Below, piece after piece: positions 8,213-17,349 of a stretch of DNA of 59,142 bases. The DNA is from an uncultured Arenicella sp. (GTDB lineage: Bacteria > Pseudomonadota > Gammaproteobacteria > Arenicellales > Arenicellaceae). The stretch is from assembly GCA_905479805.1 (NCBI GenBank), contig CAJQNY010000044.1, positions 1 to 59,142 on the forward strand, read 5' to 3'. The notes under the pieces were generated by a model. That model searched no databases. It had not been told where the DNA came from and saw nothing but the letters and a program-made list of their open reading frames with translations. Both the position numbers and the translations under genes were made by a program. How positions within the stretch are numbered: the stretch's first letter is position 1; every line of letters starts with the position of its first letter.

Positions 8213-8636
8213 TTAATTACCAACCCGCTGGATCTTTACTTAGGCCCTGACTCTTCATGTGTTCGTCAATGCGCAAACTGACAGTGACATTATTTAATAG
8301 CGATAGATTATATAGAATCACGCTCAAACAGGCTCTAACATTACAAGAACATGTACATTCCCTATCAGTGCCTGTAAGCATAGTTATTTACACAATTACA
8401 TTCAATATCAATTATTTACAATATGTTTCTTTCATTTAACTTTAGTTAAATTTTTGACAAATTAGAGTGAAAATGGCTATCATAGGACAATCGTCAATGA
8501 GTTGGGTACTAGGGTGCGCGTTACGCAAAGGTTTTGCCTTCGCTCACGAGCCGGCCGTATCTGATCCAAATCGACAAATAATACATTGCAGGTAAGCAGT
8601 TTACTGGATCAAAGATCAGGACCAAGAGCAAGAACC
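8213..8636. other. Intergenic region between divergent mrcB and the dynamin-like gene
   Basis: About 420 bases, very AT-rich from 8285 to 8455 and of balanced composition after 8490. It holds a plus-strand promoter (8454-8483) with an adjacent inverted repeat, and a possible minus-strand -10 (TATAAT as the complement of 8307-8312) for mrcB without a good -35. A 32-codon ORF (8497-8595) begins about seven bases after the predicted transcription start and overlaps the first possible TTG of the GTPase; it has no ribosome site and I do not call it. The 60-codon ORF at 8257-8439 has no gene-like features. Confidence 0.6.
8435..8483 (+). promoter_or_regulatory. Sigma-70 promoter with upstream inverted repeat for the dynamin-like gene
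   Basis: -35 TTGACA (8454-8459, perfect) and -10 TATCAT (8478-8483) with an 18-base spacer. Three bases upstream of the -35 is the inverted repeat TTTAAC-TTTA-GTTAAA (8435-8450), a possible operator. Transcription would start near 8490. Confidence 0.6.
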
Positions 8637-10694
8637 GTGTCGTATAAAGAACTCGAAAATGAAATAGAACAATACTCCGAATGGCGTAGTCAATTAAGTG
8701 ACACCATTCAGAGCTTGAGCCTATTTTTGAAGAATAACAATATCACGGATATTCGTAGTCACCACCAGTTTGAGTCAGTGCTTGGCGCGTTGGCAGACGA
8801 CAACTTGTCTGTTGCATTTGTAGCCGAATTCTCGCGCGGCAAATCTGAAATGATCAATACTATCTTTTTCGGGAATTATGATCGACGCATACTCCCTTCC
8901 GGCATCGGCAGAACCACCATGTGCCCGACTGAACTTCGTTACGATCCAGATCGACCTAGCGGAATCAGGTTGCTCCCCATCGAATCGAGAACAGAAGATA
9001 CGCCACTTTACGGCCTGAAGGCACAGGAAGACCTATGGCGTGAGATACCGTTCAACGCCGATGACACGGAAAGTGTTGTTGCCGCTATGCAAGGAATGAC
9101 TGACAGTAAGCTAGTCAGTAAAAGCTATGCCGAGAACCTTAAGTTTGATGTCAAACTTAGAGAAGATTCAGATTACGGATTGGAACTCAATGAGTACGAT
9201 GAAGTTGAAATCCCGTGCTGGCGCCACGCTATCATAAACCTCCCTCACCCCTTACTTGAGAAGGGTTTGGTAATACTTGATACACCTGGCCTCAACGCTA
9301 TCGGCACAGAGCCTGAATTGACCATTAATCAACTTGCTACTGCGCACACCATTGTTTTCATTCTCTCGAATGATACGGGAGTGACAGCAAGCGATCTTGC
9401 CTTGTGGGAGCAACACTTAGGCGGGCTAGATCCAAACGAGAAAGCCAGCAAAGATAGCAACAAAAGCAGCGCTCACATTCCGAAGCAACGAAAGCTTGTG
9501 GCACTAAACAAAATAGATGCCTTGTGGGATGGCATTAGAACAGAACAAGAAATCAATACCGAAATTGATAGACAAGTCTGGCAAACGGCCAAAACACTGG
9601 ATCTTGACCCGGAGCTTATATTCCCTGTCTCGGCACAAAAAGGTTTAGTCGGTAAACTGAAGAATGACGATGAGCTGCTCGAACGCAGCAGAATTCTAGA
9701 TTTAGAACATGCGATAGCGGATCGCCTCATACCCGATAAACGTCAAATAGTTGTCGATAAAGTGCAAAATTCATTAACGACAATTATCGATACCGCTGGC
9801 AATATCCTTAATAGCCGCTTGAAAGATGCTGATGCGCACATTTCAGAATTGAAACAAATCAGCACTAAAAATTCGGATGTGATCGGCCACATCATGCTCA
9901 AAGTTCAAACAGAAAAATCTTCTTTAGAAGCCGATATGCAGCGCTATCAAGCGCTCCGCTCAGTCTACTCTAAGGAAACCTCCCGCCTTGTTCGCATTTT
10001 GAGTGAAGAAAGACTAGAGAAATTAATCATCGGCACAAAGCACAACATGTCACGCTGTGCGACATCTCTGACTCTTCAGAAAATTATCGCTAAGTATTTT
10101 GAGAAGGTTCATTTATTTCTTGACCAGTCGATTGACCAGGCGAATCAAATAGCGATTCTTTCAGAGAATATCACTCGCGACTTCGAGCAGGATCATGGAA
10201 TCGCAAATTTTCAGGTTCGACGCTTAAGATTAGAAAGATATAAACAAGAAGTTCTCCGACTAGAGCAAAAGTACAGCCATCTTAAGGACACGAAAACACT
10301 CTTTTTCAAAGAACAAATGTCGATAACTAATCGCTTCTATGAATCTGTTTGCGGTGCAACAAGAATTATTTTCGGGCGCGCTCTGCGTGACGCAGTGAGT
10401 TGGAATAGCAACCTCATGGTGCCAATGGAAACTTATGTTCGCGAGCATCATTCGCAACTCCGCAGAAGACTCGAAAGCGTGAAGCGCATACACCGAGCTT
10501 CTGACACAGTTGAGACTCGTCTCAATGAACTGCAAACGATGCAAACTCAATTACATAGCCAACACCATCATTTTAATGATATTCAAGGTCAACTGGCTGA
10601 ATTACTGGCCAATGCACTTAAATCAGATCTTAACGAAACGACACAACCGCAAAGCGCGGAAATTCTTTATTGGGATCATAAAGTTAATTTCTGA
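8637..10694 (+). CDS. Dynamin-like GTPase, uncharacterised
   Basis: 685 residues from GTG 8637. Large GTPase: P-loop AEFSRGKSE (Lys69), where the first Gly of GxxxxGKS is Ala; switch I in GIGRTTMCPTELRYD; G3 as DTPGLNAIG (Asp215); G4 as NKID (Asn291). The second half (~residues 385-670) is long helices and probable coiled coil rich in Gln, Glu and Arg, with no obvious membrane segment. This pattern fits bacterial dynamin-like proteins, which remodel or tether membranes, and a family found in beta- and gammaproteobacteria without known function. The GTG start places 15 residues before the YSEWR block, as I recall for relatives, with AAGAG upstream; TTG 8586 is the longer alternative. It has its own promoter and no partner dynamin gene beside it. 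Confidence 0.85.
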   Translation: MSYKELENEIEQYSEWRSQLSDTIQSLSLFLKNNNITDIRSHHQFESVLGALADDNLSVAFVAEFSRGKSEMINTIFFGNYDRRILPSGIGRTTMCPTELRYDPDRPSGIRLLPIESRTEDTPLYGLKAQEDLWREIPFNADDTESVVAAMQGMTDSKLVSKSYAENLKFDVKLREDSDYGLELNEYDEVEIPCWRHAIINLPHPLLEKGLVILDTPGLNAIGTEPELTINQLATAHTIVFILSNDTGVTASDLALWEQHLGGLDPNEKASKDSNKSSAHIPKQRKLVALNKIDALWDGIRTEQEINTEIDRQVWQTAKTLDLDPELIFPVSAQKGLVGKLKNDDELLERSRILDLEHAIADRLIPDKRQIVVDKVQNSLTTIIDTAGNILNSRLKDADAHISELKQISTKNSDVIGHIMLKVQTEKSSLEADMQRYQALRSVYSKETSRLVRILSEERLEKLIIGTKHNMSRCATSLTLQKIIAKYFEKVHLFLDQSIDQANQIAILSENITRDFEQDHGIANFQVRRLRLERYKQEVLRLEQKYSHLKDTKTLFFKEQMSITNRFYESVCGATRIIFGRALRDAVSWNSNLMVPMETYVREHHSQLRRRLESVKRIHRASDTVETRLNELQTMQTQLHSQHHHFNDIQGQLAELLANALKSDLNETTQPQSAEILYWDHKVNF

Positions 10695-10837
10695 AATTAA
10701 TTATGCTTTAAAGCAGCCGCTTCGCTGATATACTCGAACTCTATAATGGCTGGCAGATTCTGTAATCTTTGAAGTTAACAATTTCGTGATTTACAGATGA
10801 AAGCTCAGCCCCGGTTTCTACAATAAAATATATTATT

Positions 10838-11161
10838 ATGCGTAATTTCTTTTGTGCCATTCTTGTTTTAATTAGCCTTTCAGCCTGCGCCTCTCATTAC
10901 GGTGCTGCACGAATCACATCTATTCCGGCAGGCGCTGAGGTAGTAAGTGGCGAAGATGGTTCTAGCCTAGGCGTAACTCCTACCACCGTACTGTGGAAAG
11001 AAGGAAGTGATAATCGACAACACTTGATTCTTAGGTTACAAAAAGATGGCTACTACGAAAAAGTGTCATCGTTTTGGTTGCACATGCGACACTCAAGTGC
11101 GACTGATGCTAAAAACGATCCCGATCTAGTAGAAGTTGTATTAAAGAAGAAAGGCGAATAA
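10838..11161 (+). CDS. Small PEGA-like lipoprotein
   Basis: 107 residues. The signal MRNFFCAILVLISLSAC ends in a lipobox (LSAC), predicting a lipoprotein. The mature part begins RITSIPAGAEVVSGEDGSSLGVTPTTV, the PEGA-domain beta-hairpin pattern (an S/T-x-P-x-G-A motif followed by G-x-TP), and ends in Lys-rich KKKGE. PEGA domains are short carbohydrate- or surface-associated beta-structures; no specific function is known. It lies 143 bases after the dynamin-like gene and 120 before a second small lipoprotein of similar plan, suggesting a paralogous pair. Confidence 0.75.
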   Translation: MRNFFCAILVLISLSACASHYGAARITSIPAGAEVVSGEDGSSLGVTPTTVLWKEGSDNRQHLILRLQKDGYYEKVSSFWLHMRHSSATDAKNDPDLVEVVLKKKGE

Positions 11162-11212
11162 GCGAACGGTACATCAGTCGCAACAGCATCAGTTCATTAA
11201 CTGAGGCAGCCT

Positions 11213-11301
11213 CAACTATTCTGGCCTTATTATTCTGGCCCAACTATTCCAGATCACCTACAAACCTTAATTACTATTTTAATGACTATTTTAATGACTA
11301 T
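11213..11301. repeat. Two short degenerate tandem duplications before the second PEGA-like gene
   Basis: ATTCTGGCC occurs at 11218-11226 and 11232-11240 (period 14), with CAACTATTC flanking on both sides (11213-11221, 11241-11249). Further on a 12-base period (AATTACTATTTT, AATGACTATTTT, AATGACTAT) runs 11269-11301, producing three in-frame ATG codons at 11282, 11294 and 11300. Confidence 0.8.
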
Positions 11302-11677
11302 GAACAATAACAGCCCACAAAAAAAATCTATTCGATTACTTGGCTTATTGCTTTGCATCAGCCTTTCATTCGGCTTAACAGCCTGCGGTGCTAATAAAAA
11401 AAACATCTCAATGAAGGTACATTCTGACCCCTTGGGCGCCTATGCTCTAATGCAGGTAACTTATAAGGGTAACGAAAACTCTGATTGGATATTTCTTGGC
11501 CCAACGCCTATCGTCGCTGACAAATTGGTGCTAATGGATGGTGCATCAACTGTTTCTCTGAAGGTTATTCGCACAGGCTTTTACGAACAGGTCAAAACCT
11601 GGAAAGCTAAGGAATTTTTGAAGGAACTAAAAAAGAACAAGTCGATTGTTTGGGTTCCAAACATGGTCGAACAATAA
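11300..11677 (+). CDS. Small lipoprotein with PEGA-like fold, paralogue of the preceding gene
   Basis: 125 residues from ATG 11300. Basic n-region (MNNNSPQKKSIR), hydrophobic core and lipobox LTAC predict a lipoprotein. The mature part, MKVHSDPLGAYALMQVTYKG then LGPTPIVADK, repeats the plan of the upstream gene: a strand, a P-x-G-A turn, an insertion, a G-x-TP step and a Lys-rich tail. The start is ambiguous, because ATG 11282, 11294 and 11300 are all in frame inside a 12-bp tandem repeat, and none has a clear ribosome site; 11300 gives the most typical signal peptide. Function unknown; it ends eight bases before the convergent ferredoxin gene. Confidence 0.7.
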   Translation: MNNNSPQKKSIRLLGLLLCISLSFGLTACGANKKNISMKVHSDPLGAYALMQVTYKGNENSDWIFLGPTPIVADKLVLMDGASTVSLKVIRTGFYEQVKTWKAKEFLKELKKNKSIVWVPNMVEQ

Positions 11678-11685
11678 GCGATTAC

Positions 11686-12012
<327 letters not shown>

Positions 12013-12063
12013 TCAAAGGAGCGACAAAATGTCGGCGTCGCTGAAATCGCACCAATACCCTTA

Positions 12064-12591
<528 letters not shown>

Positions 12592-12658
12592 TTATCGTGT
12601 AAATAATCACACGCCACGCACGAGCCAGCTAGTATAGCTCAAGAACAAAACACCATGC

Positions 12659-13243
12659 TTAGTTCTGTCTTTGGTACAAATAATAGGCGCTTTGCCCAAT
12701 ATTACCTTCTTTGAGTTTCAGCCAATTTTTTGGCAAACTCACCAAATCTGAAGATACACTCTGTTCAATATAAATTAATGCTTGATCAGCTAAACAACCC
12801 TTTTCTTCCAACATAAGCACGGCTGGGGCACAAAGGTCCTCAGAAAATGGCGGGTCCAAAAATACGAGATCAAAGTCGGCATCCTGTATCGAACCCAGAT
12901 AATTGATCGCATTCCGGTTTTCGATTTTTACGTTGTCACTCCAACTATTCGGGGCGACCGTAGTGAGAAAAGTTTCAATCGCATCAACAGCCGATTTATT
13001 TGACTCAACAAAAGTAACTGACTTGGCTCCACGAGATAAACATTCAATGCCAAGCGCACCCGTCCCTGCAAACAGATCCAGACATTTAGCCTCACGGACG
13101 TCATACATTAACCAATTAAACAATGTTTCTCTCACACGATCAGTCGTCGGACGCAGACCCTGTGCATCTAGGACTGGGATTTTGCGGCCACGCCATTCCC
13201 CTGAAATGATTCGAATAGACCCCTTTTTACTTTGCTTGCTCAT
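12659..13243 (-). CDS. rsmD: 16S rRNA guanine-966 N2-methyltransferase
   Basis: 194 residues. Methylates N2 of G966 of 16S rRNA during 30S assembly using S-adenosylmethionine. Seen: IRIISGEWRGRKIPV at the N-terminus, RPTTDRVRETLFNWL, SAM motif I LDLFAGTGALGIE, and the catalytic N2-MTase motif DPPF in LVFLDPPFSE. Divergent from ftsY, as in many gammaproteobacteria. Confidence 0.96.
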   Translation of the reverse strand: MSKQSKKGSIRIISGEWRGRKIPVLDAQGLRPTTDRVRETLFNWLMYDVREAKCLDLFAGTGALGIECLSRGAKSVTFVESNKSAVDAIETFLTTVAPNSWSDNVKIENRNAINYLGSIQDADFDLVFLDPPFSEDLCAPAVLMLEEKGCLADQALIYIEQSVSSDLVSLPKNWLKLKEGNIGQSAYYLYQRQN

Positions 13244-13335
13244 TGTGATTTTTTACGCAATCCCTACAATACAGTTATTCTAATGACGTTAGCGACAATT
13301 CGAAAACTGCCGCAGAAAAGCCAAGCATATTATTC

Positions 13336-14400
13336 ATGAAATCAGGGCAACAAGATACACCGGGCACCGATACTCCTAAGACCTCAAAACTGGCGAAGCT
13401 GTTTGGAAGGAAAAACTCTGCACCGCCTCATCAAGAACAACCAGCAGCTGAGACTGACCGCCCACAAACCAATCATGATCGAGTTGAGGATGGCTTAAAA
13501 GCCAGTAGTGGTGGTTTGTTGGGGAAGATCAGTCAGGTATTCAAAGGCACATTTGACCTTAATGATGAACTATTCGAGGACCTGGAAGAAGTTTTGATGT
13601 CGAGCGACATTGGCGTTAAGGCAAGTCTTGATCTTGTTGATAGACTAAGACTTCGGGTAGAAAGCCAGAAAGTTCATGATGCTAAAGGGGTTATTAGCGC
13701 GCTACGGTTTGAAATAGCAGAGTTGTTAAGTAGCTCCGAAACGGAATGGAACACGTCTCACCAACCCTATGTTCTATTGATGGTTGGGGTCAATGGTGTT
13801 GGAAAAACCACGACAACCGCGAAAATAGCGCAGCGGTTAAAAGAGCAAGGTAAGGTGGTAATGCTCGCCGCAGCCGATACGTTTAGAGCAGCCGCTGTAG
13901 AACAACTGCAAGAATGGGGAGATAAACTTGATATCCCAGTAATTTGTCAGGGTCAGGGCGCAGATGCCGCGGCAGTTGCTCACGATGCGCTTATTTCTGC
14001 AAGAGCCAAACAAGTCGACGTATTAATAATAGACACCGCTGGGCGGCTCCACACGCAAACTGATTTAATGGAACAATTACAGAAAGTAAATCGAGTTCTG
14101 CAAAAAATTGACCCCGATACACCCCATGAGGTTATGCAAATTTTGGACGCCGGCACTGGGCAAAACGCGATAACTCAGCTAGAAAGCTTCCAACAAGCAG
14201 TAGGTGTTAGTAGTATCTCAATCACTAAACTTGATGGCTCAGCCAAAGGTGGTGTTGCAATAGCCTTAGCACAAAACTTTGAACTACCAATCCGCTTTAT
14301 CGGCGTTGGTGAATCATACGATGATCTAAGGCCATTTAGTGCCACCCAATACGCAAATGCTCTTGTGCCCGAATTACATAAGATCGCTAGTGCTGGTTAA
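13336..14400 (+). CDS. ftsY: Signal recognition particle receptor FtsY
   Basis: 354 residues. Docks SRP-ribosome complexes at the inner membrane and delivers them to SecYEG; GTP hydrolysis is reciprocal with Ffh. A short acidic/charged A region (~residues 1-55, much shorter than in E. coli) precedes the N helical domain and the G domain: G1 GVNGVGKTTTT (~151-161), DTFRAAA, G3 DTAGR (~233) and G4 TKLDGSAKGG (~297). First gene of an ftsY-ftsE-ftsX run; the ftsE start is 18 bases after its stop. Confidence 0.97.
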   Translation: MKSGQQDTPGTDTPKTSKLAKLFGRKNSAPPHQEQPAAETDRPQTNHDRVEDGLKASSGGLLGKISQVFKGTFDLNDELFEDLEEVLMSSDIGVKASLDLVDRLRLRVESQKVHDAKGVISALRFEIAELLSSSETEWNTSHQPYVLLMVGVNGVGKTTTTAKIAQRLKEQGKVVMLAAADTFRAAAVEQLQEWGDKLDIPVICQGQGADAAAVAHDALISARAKQVDVLIIDTAGRLHTQTDLMEQLQKVNRVLQKIDPDTPHEVMQILDAGTGQNAITQLESFQQAVGVSSISITKLDGSAKGGVAIALAQNFELPIRFIGVGESYDDLRPFSATQYANALVPELHKIASAG

Positions 14401-14418
14401 TCCTTGACCGGTTAATTT

Positions 14419-15102
14419 ATGATCACTCTAGACCACGTTAGCAAGATATATCAAAACGGACATCAGGCACTCAATGATGTCAGCTTCAACATGGCCGCGG
14501 GTGAAATGGCCTTTTTATTGGGTCACTCCGGTGCTGGAAAGAGTACTCTATTTAAGTTAATAACGGCGATAGAAAAGCCCACATCGGGGCGAATTACGGT
14601 CGATGGAAAGAGCTTTGACAAGCTTAGAGATTCGCAGATACCCGCACTCAGACAAGAGATCGGAGTTGTTTTCCAAGACCACAAATTACTGTACGATCGC
14701 ACTGTATTTGATAACGTAGCACTTCCCTTAATCGTGATAGGAATGAGCCACGACGAAATCAAGAAACGTGTACGCGCTGCCCTTGGAAAAGTCGGCCTAA
14801 GCGGTAAAGAAAAGGTGTTGCCAGTTGCCCTTTCCGGCGGAGAACAACAACGAGTCGGCATTGCTAGAGCCGTTATTAATCGCCCCAATATATTGCTTGC
14901 TGATGAGCCCACAGGCAATCTCGACGAATCACTGTCGGATGAAATTCTAGATATCTTTGCCGATTTCAATCGTGTTGGTGTCACTGTATTAATCGCAACC
15001 CATGACCTTCGCCAAGTTGAACGTCTAAATAAACGTACGATTGAGCTATCCCAAGGAGAGATCACTGGTGGTGAAACTATCGAGCCCACAAAGCTAAGCT
15101 AA
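14419..15102 (+). CDS. ftsE: Cell division ABC transporter ATP-binding protein FtsE
   Basis: 227 residues. With FtsX forms a complex at the septum which regulates peptidoglycan hydrolases through EnvC-type partners. Visible ABC motifs: Walker A GHSGAGKST, Q-loop VFQDHKLL, signature LSGGEQQRVGIARA, Walker B LLADEPTGNLD and switch His in ATHD. Length matches E. coli FtsE (222). Lies between ftsY and ftsX. Confidence 0.97.
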   Translation: MITLDHVSKIYQNGHQALNDVSFNMAAGEMAFLLGHSGAGKSTLFKLITAIEKPTSGRITVDGKSFDKLRDSQIPALRQEIGVVFQDHKLLYDRTVFDNVALPLIVIGMSHDEIKKRVRAALGKVGLSGKEKVLPVALSGGEQQRVGIARAVINRPNILLADEPTGNLDESLSDEILDIFADFNRVGVTVLIATHDLRQVERLNKRTIELSQGEITGGETIEPTKLS

Positions 15103-15150
15103 CTTCGGTTTAAGCGCCACTTGCTAGAGCGAAAAATCAATTAGGAAATT

Positions 15151-16065
15151 ATGAGGACTTACTTAAACCGTCACCTACAAGTACTATTTGCGGCCATAGG
15201 GACATTTGCGCGCACACCTTTTGCTTCTCTCGCAACCATATTGATTATTGCGATCACTTTAGTGTTACCCAGCATACTGTACATCACCCTTAAGAGCGGA
15301 CAACAGATTGCCGAAGGCTGGCAGGGAAGACCACAAATATCAATCTTCATCGATACCGAGTTGGGCGCACAAGAGGCCAAATTAATTTTTGCTGAACTTA
15401 GCTTACACCCAGCAATTGAGACTGCTGAATTTTTGACGCCACAACAAGCCTTGGAGGAATTTACCGCATTGAGCGGTATGAGTTACGAGCTAGACTTCCT
15501 TGGTGAAAATCCACTCCCCGCTTCGATTGTCGCGATGCCCGATCAAGAAAATTCCGAATCTGACAGCTTGCAAGCCCTGAAGACGGAACTAGAAAAAATT
15601 GAAGGCATTGAATCGATAAGGCTGGACCTTGAATGGACGGACAAGTTCAATTCACTCTTAAATACCGCAGAACGCACAACCTATCTCTTGTTCGCACTTC
15701 TGAGTGCCGCTCTATTTCTAATAGTCGGCAATACGATTAAATTACTGATTATGAATCGTCGCGATGAGATTGAAGTCACAAAATTAGTCGGAGGAAGCAA
15801 TGCTTTCGTACGTCGCCCGTTCTTATATTACGGCTTTCTATTTGGAGTGTGTGGCGGTGTTTGCGCCTTGGTTCTGTTATATTTTTCTGCAATCTATATC
15901 AGCCCTGCTTTGGAGAACTTAGCCACTCTTTATCAAAAAGAAACACTGGTTTATCAACTTAATTGGCATGAATTACTTTGTATCGTGGCATTTGGCGGCG
16001 CCCTTGGCTGGATTGCAGCGAGACTTTCGGTTGCACGGCACTTACGGCACATCAAGCCAAGATAG
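15151..16065 (+). CDS. ftsX: Cell division protein FtsX
   Basis: 304 residues, four membrane helices: one after the N-terminal basic region (FASLATILIIAITLVLPSI), then a ~120-residue periplasmic domain (SIFIDTELGAQEAK...), and three more, including the MNRRDEIEVTKLVGGSN loop characteristic of FtsX. Partner of FtsE. The ATG at 15151 is preceded by TTAGGAAATT (AGGAA), giving a reasonable ribosome site. Confidence 0.96.
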   Translation: MRTYLNRHLQVLFAAIGTFARTPFASLATILIIAITLVLPSILYITLKSGQQIAEGWQGRPQISIFIDTELGAQEAKLIFAELSLHPAIETAEFLTPQQALEEFTALSGMSYELDFLGENPLPASIVAMPDQENSESDSLQALKTELEKIEGIESIRLDLEWTDKFNSLLNTAERTTYLLFALLSAALFLIVGNTIKLLIMNRRDEIEVTKLVGGSNAFVRRPFLYYGFLFGVCGGVCALVLLYFSAIYISPALENLATLYQKETLVYQLNWHELLCIVAFGGALGWIAARLSVARHLRHIKPR

Positions 16066-16127
16066 AATATATTTATAAATATCAACTACTTACACCCTAT
16101 CTGGGTTAAGTTTATTGAAAAATACTA

Positions 16128-16133
16128 TATAAT
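16128..16133 (+). promoter_or_regulatory. Possible rpoH promoter -10 element
   Basis: TATAAT in an AT-rich stretch 44 bases upstream of the CIRCE element; no good -35 at 16-18 bases. Transcription from here would place the CIRCE in the 5' leader. Confidence 0.35.
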
Positions 16134-16176
16134 ATTTAGTTATAAAAACATTTTCTTTTAACATTAATTTAATTTA

Positions 16177-16203
16177 TTAGCACTCTATAGGCTTGAGTGC
16201 TAA
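16177..16203. promoter_or_regulatory. Perfect CIRCE element (HrcA operator) upstream of rpoH
   Basis: TTAGCACTC at 16177-16185, nine bases, then GAGTGCTAA at 16195-16203: both arms match the CIRCE consensus at all nine positions with the canonical nine-base spacer. CIRCE is the binding site of HrcA, the heat-labile repressor of chaperone genes. It lies 60 bases before the preferred rpoH start, between ftsX and rpoH, and so should control rpoH. hrcA is not in this window. Confidence 0.93.
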
Positions 16204-16263
16204 AATAGCCGCATGATCAACAGGTAGATAATGTTATTGCCTGTTAACGCGGAGAAGATGAAA

Positions 16264-17112
16264 ATGAAAAAGAAACCTTTTGCTATAACTCTAAACCAGG
16301 ACTCAAACCTTGCTGGCTTCTTGAAAGTAGCGAACAATGCGCCTGTTTTGAGCTCAGACCGAGAAGCGACCTTAGCGCGCCGATTTCGTGATAACGAAGA
16401 TGTGGACGCAGCGCGGGAACTTGTTGTTTCGCAATTGAGACACGTGATTCACGTGGCAAAGGGATTTACCGGTTATGGCCTTCCAGTGGCTGACCTGATT
16501 CAAGAAGGAAACATTGGCCTAATGAAAGCGGTAAAGAACTTCGATCCTGAGCGCGGCATTCGCTTAGTTTCCTATGCAGTACATTGGATTAAAGCTGAAA
16601 TATATGAGTATGTATTAAAGAACTGGAAGATGGTTAAAGTTGCTACCACCAAGGCGCAACGTAAACTTTTCTTTAATTTGCGCAAGTCGCGAAAGTCTTT
16701 AGATGCTATGACGGAGACCGAAACTCACGATTTAGCCGCAAAACTTGATGTGCCAGTAAAGACAGTTCGCCAAATGGAACTGCGAATGACCGGAACTGAT
16801 ATTTCCTTTGACGGAAATGACGATAGTGACGATGAATTTGTCACCAGTCCTTCAGGTTATTTGCCTGATATGCGCTACAACCCAGAAGAGTTGGCGATTG
16901 CATCTGAAACAAGTAGCAATAATAACTCCTCTTTGAAGGAAGCTATCAGCGACTTGGATGATAGAAGCCGCAATATACTTGAAAGACGTTGGTTGTCGGA
17001 CAAGAAAGCAACCTTGCATGAGTTGGCTGATGAATACAATGTCTCGGCTGAACGAATTCGTCAAATTGAAAAACGTGCTATGGAAAAAATGAAGGTCCAA
17101 TTGGCCGCATAA
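16264..17112 (+). CDS. rpoH: Heat-shock sigma factor RpoH (sigma-32)
   Basis: 282 residues from ATG 16264. Directs RNA polymerase to chaperone and protease genes. Region 2 has the RpoH blocks GLPVADLIQEGNIGLMKAV, RLVSYAVHWIKAEI and, next to it, YVLKNWKMVKVATTKAQRKLFFNLRK, the RpoH box bound by core; region 4 ends with the helix-turn-helix LHELADEYNVSAERIRQIEK. GGAG at 16251-16254 has good spacing to ATG 16264; ATG 16258 is too close to it, and ATG 16231 gives a longer form. A CIRCE operator precedes it and a strong terminator follows. Confidence 0.96.
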   Translation: MKKKPFAITLNQDSNLAGFLKVANNAPVLSSDREATLARRFRDNEDVDAARELVVSQLRHVIHVAKGFTGYGLPVADLIQEGNIGLMKAVKNFDPERGIRLVSYAVHWIKAEIYEYVLKNWKMVKVATTKAQRKLFFNLRKSRKSLDAMTETETHDLAAKLDVPVKTVRQMELRMTGTDISFDGNDDSDDEFVTSPSGYLPDMRYNPEELAIASETSSNNNSSLKEAISDLDDRSRNILERRWLSDKKATLHELADEYNVSAERIRQIEKRAMEKMKVQLAA

Positions 17113-17139
17113 AAATCTAGGCAGTTTGGTTAATCATTC

Positions 17140-17165
17140 GCCCTCTCATATGAGAGGGCTTTTTT
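17140..17165 (+). terminator. Rho-independent terminator after rpoH
   Basis: Perfect 10-bp stem GCCCTCTCAT/ATGAGAGGGC (17140-17159) followed by six Ts (17160-17165), 28 bases after the rpoH stop. Confidence 0.93.
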
Positions 17166-17349
17166 GTACCTATCCCAAAGAGATCAAAGAATGATTAGAT
17201 GTTAATATTCCAAACACAGGCAAGCTGATATTTGTTGGTAAATAATTCTGGAATTGCTAAAGCCAAAACAAGGCCGTTGAGTGGTTCACTTTGATGGTAC
17301 GACAACCCATCGTTTATTAAGATAGTTTTAAACAGAGAAGTAATTGAAT

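Noticed and set aside
7899-8216. 105-codon plus-strand ORF opposite the mrcB N-terminus
   Set aside because: It is the antisense reading of the Lys/Ala-rich tail, which gives long Phe/Leu/Ala-rich open frames by composition alone.
8257-8439. 60-codon plus-strand ORF between mrcB and the dynamin gene
   Set aside because: Falls in very AT-rich intergenic DNA, has no ribosome site, and its predicted peptide has no recognisable pattern.
8637-11677. Dynamin GTPase and lipoproteins as an anti-phage defence island
   Set aside because: No nuclease, methyltransferase, toxin or integrase nearby and the flanks are core genes; a defence role is not supported by the sequence.
16186-16206. Sigma-32 or sigma-E promoter at the rpoH CIRCE
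   Set aside because: No CCCCAT-type -10 or GAACTT/TCTGA pair at proper spacing; the resemblance of CTTGAG to a sigma-32 -35 comes from the CIRCE arm itself.
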